Part shown: positions 48,589 through 59,600 of the stretch, piece by piece | Position numbering within the stretch: the stretch's first letter is position 1 | How the letters are laid out: every line of letters begins with the position of its first letter | Source of the DNA: Reticulitermes speratus | Taxonomy: Eukaryota; Arthropoda; Insecta; Blattodea; Rhinotermitidae | Direction: 5' to 3' | Assembly (NCBI GenBank): GCA_021186555.1 | Contig: JAJKFL010000011.1 | Location: 10,750,001 to 10,814,000 of the forward strand | Length of the DNA: 64,000 nucleotides | Position numbers and translations under genes: made by a program | Notes under the pieces: generated by a model | Database searches by the model: none | Told to the model about the DNA's origin: nothing | The model's input: only the letters and a program-made list of their open reading frames with translations

Positions 48589-50295
48589 TCGACAGTCAGA
48601 CCCGGTTTAAGACACTTTAGCGCCCAGTGAATATAAAGTTGGGGCCTTAACTGTGTGCAGTCCAGAAATAAGAATGCAGATAAAGCAATGCAAGAATCTA
48701 CATAAAAAATGTCTTATACAAAACCTGAAATACGCCCATAATTTTCGCCCCACACCCTACACCACCGGTCAACGGTGGGACCCCATGCAGCCTTAAACCG
48801 ACCCCGTTGACGCTGAACAGTCGGTGGAAATCGGACTTCATCTTCTCATTGCTATTAAAACTAAGGTGCCCGCGGATTTTTTCACTGTATTTGGTCGGCA
48901 GCAACTCTTGATTTTCCTGGTCTGTCGTATTCTGTATAAACAACTGTAATTTATATTTAATTTTCTTTCTTTTAGGTCACGACTCTTTTCCACAACGTGC
49001 CTTCTTTAGCACAAGAGGAATCTCAAAACACGAAGTCATTCTAACACAAGTCAAACAACAAAATATAACACACAGTGTAATGTAAATTTTAAAACTATTA
49101 CACGCAGGAACTTCCATACGAATGTCGCATTAACAATACATCAAAATTAAACACCAAATGAGGTCCACCACATAAAATAATTAGTGCATCCCGTCGTAGT
49201 GAAAACGACCTTCATATGGATATAGAATATAAATTCAAATTATATTTTGTACATATTGCATACGACACTTACACGATGCCTTGTATTCAGCCTGTGTATT
49301 TCGGTGAGCAGAATGCACAAATTAGCTTTATAAAATTAAATAGTTAGGGCGTCGATTAATTTCGATATATAAAGCATCTCCTTGCCTCGGAACAAAACAT
49401 TCAGTGAAATACTGTAGCCTGCCATATCAAAGAAATAGAAGTACTTTTTGTACAAGCACGATATTTCATACTAACTTAAATGGATCGTAGATGTTATTAC
49501 AGAGAAAATTCTTAACGGGTTTGTGGGAAGAAGAAAACACTGAGAAACCAGTTCCATAAATCAATTAAAAAAACCCAAACTTCATTTGAACTTACAAATT
49601 TTTTTACGAACAAATACATTACGAATCCGAACGATAAAGCAAAAAATAAAAAAAAAAAAGGTTCACTGAATAAAGTTAAATACAGACATTTTGAATAAAG
49701 TCAAATACTGATATTTTTTAGTTTCTCGTAATAAATTTCAAATAATTGAATCATAAAATTAAACTTAATTTAAACTGAAGCGACACAGGTGCGGCTATTT
49801 AAAATAAAAATGACTGGACACTGTTATGTAAAGACATACAAACCATACTAGACAAAAGGCCTATTTAAATATCAAGGTCTCGCAGAACATCATTAGTCCC
49901 CAGGACTATATTCGGAACACTAACAAAGCAAGGTCTACATCGGACTGTAGTTCCAATTTACTACTACTAAAACACATCTGAACAGTGTCACACACAGACA
50001 TTACCATTAGACCCGAGGCGTATTCGATTTTTAAATAAAGGGACTTTCCGGTTTCATACAGAAAAGTAACACTACGCCCTAAGTGCTAGGATCAGACACA
50101 CATTGGTTTATTGCGGAGATAACTCAAACAGATCGGTATATCCGATCATACGAGGAAAACGTAAATGCCACCTACCTGCATTAAAGCAGCTTCAAAACCA
50201 AGTTACGCACTAAAATTACACTCAAAACGCATGTGTCCTACCAAATAACAAAGTCCTGTGCGCAAGTATTGCCAGCCGAATAAGCGACATTAAAA
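48589..50295. other. Gene-free upstream flank of the four-exon TEH gene
   Basis: AT-rich. No promoter motif can be assigned with confidence. Confidence 0.45.
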
Positions 50296-50655
50296 ATGGG
50301 AAGAAGAAGGAAGGAAAAGCCTCGCCTGATACCGGAGCAAGATCGCCGCATCTGCGGCAGCATTTGCTTCTGTCAGCTGACGGTAGTGACTAGCTGCGTG
50401 GCCCTTGTGTATCTGACTGTAGCCATCTACATACCGTCTCACAGAGCGTTCAAATCGGGCATCGAACCGGTGCCAGTCACATGTCAGACTATCAATTCCA
50501 GCAATCCCAGGAACTGCCAGTGGGCATCCTGTGGTGAATGGTGCCTCACCAAGACGTCAGGATTCTGCCCGCAGATGCTGGTCACAGTCAGACGCAACGG
50601 CACAGACATGCAGCTACAGAACTGTTCCAGACTCCAGAGCTTCGCCTGTCCACCG
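50296..50655 (+). CDS. TEH four-exon gene, exon 1
   Basis: 120 codons from ATG (context AAAAATGG) to CCACCG/GTACGT, phase 0. It encodes the cytoplasmic N-terminus, membrane segment 1 and the first Cys cluster. Confidence 0.92.
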
Positions 50656-53600
50656 GTACGTTACAACAGCTCCTTATTCGCTCTGTAAGCTACTGATACC
50701 CGTATTCTGCGGTAGGATGTTGAGCCGTGTCGACTGGTAAATATTTACAGGCATTTGGAACAATCACAGTGCGTGACTTCAAGCTTCCACCGCGATGTTG
50801 ATGAGATCTGCGCTCTTCTGGGATATTACACCGCGTCGAGTGGTAATCCTTTACCGACGTTTCAGGACAACCTATCGGTCTCATCTTCAAGGGTCTTCTT
50901 GGACTTCCTGACCCTTGAAGCTGGGACCGATACGTCGGTAAAGGATTACCACTCGACGCTGCGTAATATCCCAGAGGAGCGCAGATCGAATCCCAGTGCC
51001 GTCAACTTCTGGATCAAATCAGTGCTAGAGGAGCAACTGCAGCAAGACTTACCAGTCTACACGGCATTACATCTTAGAAGACCAGGATCGTCTACTAGCA
51101 ATGTCATACGTAGTGTGATAAACACGGGGACAGACAAATATGAGCAGTCTTGCAAACAATGCGCAAAATACAGGTGACAGAAATAACTGCTAATAGTCTC
51201 ACAGACATTAGGGGCTAAGCGCACTCTCTTTTACCAAACCAACTAAATGCACATACGACACATATTACATTACATACATTACGATATATACGTTTTGGCT
51301 CTCTACAGCCTTTATCAGCGTCGTCGCACAATGATTAGAGGAATCCCCTGCCAATATTACGAACAGTGAAATTCAAATTTAAATTTATTTAGTCTTATAT
51401 AAGCACTTAATATTAAATGAATTTCACAATTTATAAGTTTGCCTAACTGCATCTAGTAGTTTTGTCTTGTTTACCATGTCCCACTTATGTCAACAGTGTA
51501 AGAAAGAAACGAGAGAATAAGTAGCATATGATAAACTAAATAACTAACTACTGGGTACTAGTAGGCAAACTCAAAATTTTTTAATTCGTTTAATATCGAG
51601 TACCTACTGCTGATAAAATAATTATAAATTCGATTAATATTCCTATTACTGGCACGAAATTCTTTTAATGCGTATTATACAACTCTGACGATGACTCTAT
51701 ATAATCGAAACGCGTATATCCCTATATGGCACTTGTAACAAACGGCATAAATAGGTGTTATATATATAATTATTCCGTCAAAATCCTCAGTCATCGTCTA
51801 AAAACGGAACTCTTAAGAATCAAACAACTGGTTCTAAACTTAGGGAACTACTTGACAGAAGGTTATAATCAACAAGTCAACAATACAACGGTATGACACT
51901 GAACTACTTGACAGAAGGTTATAATCAACAAGTCAACAATACAACGGTATGACACTGAACTACTTGACAGAAGGTTATAATCAACAAGTCAACAATACAA
52001 CGGTATGACACTGAACTACTTGACAGAAGGTTATAATCAACAAGTCAACAATACAACGGTATGACACTGAACTACTTGACAGAAGGTTATAATCAACAAG
52101 TCAACAATACAACGGTATGACACTGAACTACTTGACAGAAGGTTATAATCAACAAGTCAACAATACAACGGTATGACACTGAACTACTTGACAGAAGGTT
52201 ATAATCAACAAGTCAACAATACAACGGTATGACACTGAACTACTTGACAGAAGGTTATAATCAACAAGTCAACAATACAACGGTATGACACTGAACTACT
52301 TGACAGAAGGTTATAATCAACAAGTCAACAATACAACGGTATGACACTGAACTACTTGACAGAAGGTTATAATCAACAAGTCAACAATACAACGGTATGA
52401 CATGAACTACTTGACAGAAGGTTATAATCAACAAGTCAACAATACAACGGTATGACACTGAACTACTTGACAGAAGGTTATAATCAACAAGTCAACAATA
52501 CAACGGTATGACACTGAACTACTTGACAGAAGGTTATAATCAACAAGTCAACAATACAACGGTATGACACTGAACTACTTGACAGAAGGTTATAATCAAC
52601 AAGTCAACAATACAACGGTATGACACTGAACTACTTGACAGAAGGTTATAATCAACAAGTCAACAATACAACGGTATGACACTGAACTACTTGACAGAAG
52701 GTTATAATCAACAAGTCAACAATACAACGGTATGACACTGAACTACTTGACAGAAGGTTATAATCAACAAGTCAACAATACAACGGTATGACACTGAACT
52801 ACTTGACAGAAGGTTATAATCAACAAGTCAACAATACAACGGTATGACACTGCAAATCACGCCAATTCAAATACGTTTTATCTGCAGGTGGACCCGGCCG
52901 CACTGAAGAAATACAACTGTAACAACGGCTCTGAGTGTGGATCCTTAACAGGATTGTTCAACTGCTCTTTAGGACACTGCGCCAACTGGAGCGACGTATA
53001 CCAGTGCGACTACAAGGCGGATGGGATTTCACTAGACAGTGAACGAGACAACGTGAAAATGAACGGCTTCTTCGAGTGTAAAAAGTCTCGATGTGTTGAA
53101 ATAAAACAACAGCTGATCTGCGATCGTTACTGTAATAAAATCGCGACAACAAATGCTAACGTATTCGTGTTATACGATGACTTGTGTACAGTGGAGACTG
53201 CACAAATGCTTTTGCCCTCACAAGTGCCAATGGATCTGCTCCAGGAATAAGAATACAACCGACAGAAATCTGGCACAAAAACACTGACCAGGTACTCATC
53301 ACATCGTGCCAGACAACGATGAAGACAGCAGATGGTTTAAAGTAAGTAAACTGTAAGCAGGTAGACTCTGAGTAGGTAGACTCTAAGTAGGTAGACTGTA
53401 AGGAGGTAGACTTAAGTAGGTAGGACTGTAAGCAGGTAGACTGTAAGCAGGTAGACTGTAAGTAGGTAGACTGTAAGTAGGTAGACTCTAAGTAGGTAGA
53501 CTCTAAGTAGGTAGACTCTAAGTAGGTAGACTCTAAGTAGGTAGACTGTAAGCAGGTAGACTGTAAGTAGGTATACTCTAAGTAGGTAGACTGTAAGTAG

Positions 53601-56600
53601 GTAGACTCTAAGTAGGTAGACTCTAAGTAGGCAGACTGTAAGCTAGGTAGACTGTAAGCAGGTAGACTCGTAAGCAGGTAGACTCTAAGTAGGTAGACTC
53701 TTAGTAGGTGGACTCTAAGTAGGTAGGCTCTAAGTAGGTAGACTCTAAGTAGGTAGACTGTAAGCAGGCAGACTTTAAGTGGTAGCTAGTAGTAGACTCT
53801 AAGTAGGTAGACTCTAAGTAGGTAGACTCGGTCGAGCAGCAAATGATTCCATTCCTCGTTCCGCATAAACTTAATTAATATACACTCTTTTTATTAGATT
53901 TGCAGCAGAAACTTAGCTCTTACGATGACGCACTGCAAACAAAAGTGTATTGTAATAGATAATTGCACTGCAGATAACAAGGCATGAATTCAGAAATTAT
54001 TTTTGTTTGCATTCAGTTAAATATTCACAACATACTTGTTGTGAATATTTAATCGTTATTAAGTTCAGCTTCTTTCAGTGTTTAGGACTGCCTACCGATT
54101 AACACCGGGTATTCACAACATGAAAATATATTTATCACAAACGTACAGACCTTATGTTTCATATAATGTAAAAAGTTCTGCGCACTTTTGACAAAGTATA
54201 GATAGCTCGAATTCAGTATTATGAAAGGTAAAGTGTTACTGAACCGATAAGGACCAGTATTAAATTAGATTGACAGATTACAGTGTAGACCCAAATGAAA
54301 ACACATTATTGTTGAAATCTCTTCAGTTGTTCCGGAATCAAATATAGGGATTACTAGTTCATTTTATGAAATTCGTTCAGAAAATGCATTTTCATAAGCA
54401 GTGCAGCCTTAGGACGAGTAATGGCAGGCCACATTTAAGCGAAAACTCATTATCTACCTCAGAGATCGAGTGAAGCCTTGTGGACGGCACTAGCAAAAAC
54501 CAATCCCTGGAAGGCCCTGAGGGTTCCAGGAGGTTGAGGCTCCCAGACTTCAAGACAATCGGCACAAGAAGATGGTAAGGTTGTCAGCCCTACGGACCGG
54601 CCGCCTTTGCCGCCTAGGAAGTATTCCTGGTACTCATTTATGTTAGAGGCTGCGTCGACCCCAGGGCCATAATGCGGCTGAAAGTCAATAAAAAATTCCA
54701 ATGACACCACCGGGAATCGAACCCGCAACCTTCCGGCTTGTAGCGCAGTGCCTCAACCAACTGCGCCACCGCGTGGGACGGCATTATCACTAGTTAATAG
54801 TATGAATATTCATATCATCGGCTTCCAATCTTTCTTGCTCGAACCCCCGTTTAACACACTGGAAACTCCTCTCTACTCCCTTGCTGTTCACAAAACATGG
54901 GTTTTAACAAGCCTCAACTATATTAGGGTGGGTACAGATTGGCCGCACCGCACCTGTACTACAACGTGGCAATGCAGGTGCACGCTCAGTTTGGACGTCT
55001 ATTTATACTACTTCGCACCACTAGTGCACCTCCCACGAATCTGTCGTCGCGATCCATTCTCTGTCGGTTTTTCGAACAATCACAAAGAGATTTGCAAGTG
55101 CAGTGTGGACGTCTTTGGTGTGTTTTAAAAGTGCAGCGAACCTCCTTCAAGTAATGTCAGCTATGTGGGTGACGTAGACCACGCATCCTGCTTGATTTTC
55201 GAAGTCCGTGGGAGTCATTCTTGTAAAATTTTTATACTGGCCACTGACGTGTTGGAACTGTAGATCCCGCAGAAGTTCTGCACCATGCTACTGTTAAATA
55301 AATTCGTCCGCAACCATCTTCGACGATTTTTTTGTTTCTTACAATTAGCCATTACTAGCAACGAACCACTGCACAATAATAATGCTAGCGCTTCATCGGA
55401 ATCCATACTTGTAGTTGAGAAAGTGAATAACCACTGAGCAGAAGTGCACCGTGTTCGCGACGACTTCACGGTTCGTTGGCGGTGCGCGGCGGGTTCGTAG
55501 TGTTTTGTTTTCCGCGCACCTGTACTGCAACGTTACAATACAGGTGCGGTGCGGCCAATCTGTACCTACCTTTACAGTCACATTTCAATCACACACACAC
55601 GTGTATACATATATGTACAGAATACGTTAAACAGAGAGCTTTTTGAACAGCAAATAGTCACTCTGCTAGTTACGAAAGTCCCCCTCCCCCCTTTTTATGG
55701 AACTCGAATGTTAATAACCGTGTGCACCACACCCCGTCACTGATTCCTGTTCTGAGCCAGACGATTCAGTGCACGCCCCAACGCTATAAGACCTGTTTTA
55801 ATATTATACTTACATCTACAACTATATTTCACAATGGTCTCATCGCTTCAAATGTTCCGGCCAGCATCTGAATACCTCTCTCAACACTCACATGTGCCCA
55901 CGCCGATTGCAATTCCCACCGCTTGGGCACCAGCACAGTGTTGGTGAACACCACATATTAAGAAGCTATTCAGTGTGTAATTTTCTCCGTTTAATCCTTG
56001 CCGAACACGGGCATGCGCAATACGGTTTCGACTATATGCCGTATTACAACTGAACACTTACAAAGAGGCAAGTCTGTCAGCGGTTCGTGCTGATGCCAGT
56101 GTTCGATCCAGTAGCCTCGAAAGGACCGACAGCATAACACATCCTTCTATAAGAGCATTTCTACTTCTTAAACAACTTCATGCTCTCCAGAAGCTTCTAT
56201 AACTTTTCGATTCTCCACTTGTTAATTAAGTTTCCTGCCACACGTGTTGAATATTAATGAAACCGCATGAAGCCATACGCTTTTGTTATGAAAACAATGG
56301 GTAACTCTTCCAATTTCCTCAAAACATTATTTTTCCCATAGGCTCTTACGTTTTTCGAACTCGGTATTTTTCTGTAAGAAAACACATCCTAGACAATGAA
56401 CGACTGTATATAGCTATATATGTGCGCACAGATGTAAGTGGGCCTGTAAGTGTGTGTGTGTGTGTGTGTGTGTGTGTTCTTCAGCAGCCTAAATAATGAC
56501 TCTTGTAATTCGCAGCAACTCACGAACAACCACTTCCACTTCCTCATACCGTGCAATCGGCAGCCTCCTAAGTGTTGCTTCAGCGACCCAAACAATGGCT

Positions 56601-59600
56601 CTTGTAATTCGCAGCAACTCACGAACAACCACTTCCACTTCCTCATACCGTGCAATCGGCAGCCTCCTAAGTGTTTGCTTCAGCGACCCAAAAACAAATG
56701 GCTCTTGTAATTCGCAGCCACCCACGAACAACCATTTCCACTTCCTCATACCGTGCAATCGGCAGCCTCCTAAGTGTTGCTTCAGCGACCCAAACAATAG
56801 CTCTTGTAATTCGCAGCCACCCACGAACAACCATTTCCACTTCCTCATACCGTGCAATCGGCAGCCTCCTAAGTGCTGCTTCAGCGACCCAAACAATGGC
56901 TCTTGTAATTCGCAACCACTCACGAATAACCATTTCCACTTCCTCATTACCGTGCAATCGGCAGCCTCCTAAATGTTGCTTCAGCGACCCAAACAAATTA
57001 TCTGTCGCGAGGTGTGACCCTGCAGCATGACAATGCAACCCACACAGCGCACGCAGGACACAAGGAATCAATTCGCCACGGAGGTAGCCGGTTACATAAT
57101 AATGAGCAAGTGGAAATGGCTGCTCGTGAATGGTTCAAACGGAAAACCCGATTTCTACGATGGTGGAATTTTTCAACTCGTGCAACGATATGATAAATGC
57201 ATAAATGTGCCACAGAGAATTAAGTTACAAATAATAACACTTCAGTGGAGTACATAGTACATTTAACGTTGTAGTGACTTGTCATTTAATGCTTATGACC
57301 TAGAGATAGAGAATCTTAGTTATTCAACATTCTTTGCATACGTGAACGCTACGGATTGCATGCCATTAAATAATGAAATTTGGGTCGACGTATATAAACC
57401 ATTTAGGACTTTGGGACATACTGATATTGAGTTAAAAGCTTTCGCAGAATCCTTGAAGGATACTGGTGCAACCTTTGGATTCAAAGGAGACCCGGATAAG
57501 CGACAAAACATATAAGACTTAATGAATGTTTCTAATCACTTCCAAAATACTTCCTAATTTTTTCCTCCTTCAGAGCAACAGACTGTGTCAACGGTACACT
57601 TCTGGATGAAAGTGTAATCCCGACGCCATCAATGAACTTCACGACACTGTGGGCCATATACGACAACAAGACTCGATCCGTGGACCCCGCTCAGAGATTC
57701 CTGCCTTTGCAGTCGGAGCTTACCATCTACAATTCCAGCAGGCTGTACATTAACCTGGACGCTTGCGTGAACACACTCCGCGGGGAATGCAAGGATTTCT
57801 TCGCCAGCCATGGCAGAGACGGCAGAAACAAATCCGCACAGTCGCGGTTCCCCTGCTTCTACGATAAGGTATAGCTGTGTTTCTGAAGCTCTACCACATG
57901 CCGCACAACAAAACTATTCAAGGACTGATAAAAGACAAGACAGTCTGTCAGGATAGCCCAGTCCTGGTGCATTATTAACACGATTGTAGTACAATTACAG
58001 TACTTAGAAATGTTTAAACGGTTAGTGTCATTTTGAGAGGTATAATAGATGAAAAGAAAGAGAAGAACAAAATCTGTATAAATTCCTTCCATGAAGAAAG
58101 TACAGTCTGTAACAAAATAATATCCAAACAGCAATTTAACAAATAAATCCTGTCTTGCGTAAACAAGACAGGCAATGTACGTATAACCTAACATTGTGGC
58201 GCGTTCACATGAAAATGCAACAATGCGTTCTCTGTGTAATGTTGAGCTATATGTCAATGTCAGCAATACCAAATAACTGTTAAAACATTGTTTCCGGCAA
58301 CAATTCGTTCTTCTTATTGTTGACTTACTGCTGCGATGCAAGCGCAACAATGTTCCCTTTGTATTCTTGACCTACATATATCCTGTCAATAGTATAAACG
58401 TACTGAGGTCTTCATGTAAAGTGCCCAATATTTTTGTCCGGTTTGAACCAGGTTTAGATTTTCTCGATATTCATGTCTCCAACATCAAATTTCACAAAAA
58501 TCCGTCCAGTAGGAGCCAAGCTGATATAGGTGGACGGACAGACGGACGGGCGGACGGACATGACGAAGCTAACAGGCGCTTTTCGCGACTTATGCGAACG
58601 CGCCTAAAACGGGCATGGCCTAGCAGTTAGTACGACAACTTAGCAGTTATTATTCAACCCGTATAAACACATCTGATACCAGAACGCTGGCGCACATTTA
58701 GCATCACGTCGCGGCCCGTCAGTTAGCAGCTACTGACATCTTGAAGTAACTTGTCATACCTCAGCCTATCTTCCAAGCCCAGGTGGCCATAGATCAGAAA
58801 CAAACACAAAAGTTCGGAAATGCTTATTAAATGGTACAACGACCAATCACACAACTGTACTGCGCCGCCTGATTCGGGAAGTCCCAAGTTCAAACGCCGA
58901 GACCAGCTATCCTGACAGAGAATTTTGTAGTTTTGCGCAGTCATTCCAGGCAAAAGCCATGACAGTGTCTCAAATTAGGCAATGACCCCGTCTTCCACAT
59001 CCTAATTCTAACTCATCATTCATTAGGCATTCTATTGTTCGACGCTATATTATCTAAGCCACAGTCATTAAATTTAAAATAAATAAATCCATATAAAATT
59101 CAGTAAGACACAACCATCCACACAGACATCGACACTTTTGGGCTTAAATAACGAATGTGAAGACAGAAATGGAAAATTACTTTCATTTTAAGTTGATAAA
59201 TCTAAAACGTTACCTGTTGTACATACACACTCTATTAACACGATGTTGCTACACACTTACCAATCCGTAAAAACTACTTTCTCACATTGTGATAGCGTGG
59301 CATTCGTGCTATGAATAGTCTTCTACAAGTTGAATATGTCAATATGAAAAACATTCCTGGATGACAAGGAAATATTTGGCGGCATTTTAACTCAGAAATT
59401 ACCTGTTATATACATACCCACTCATTGCATATGAAATAACTTTCATCAAATTTGTTATACGGGATAACTGTTAAGCAAACTGCCGGCATGTATTCCAACC
59501 TACATATAAAACACCTTTCACTTGTAACAAATCATCCTCACATCCACAAAACACTTGTATAAGGTACAGACAATTGTGCATGCAGACATGAGTACGATTT

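Noticed and set aside
51845-52851. CRISPR-like regular array
   Set aside because: Units are directly contiguous with no variable spacers, in a eukaryotic intron. It is a minisatellite. The same applies to 7575-8064.
56389-57071. Several 85-158 codon frames around the transposase-derived array
   Set aside because: These are shadows of the 100-bp tandem repeat; only short transposase-like motifs are meaningful.
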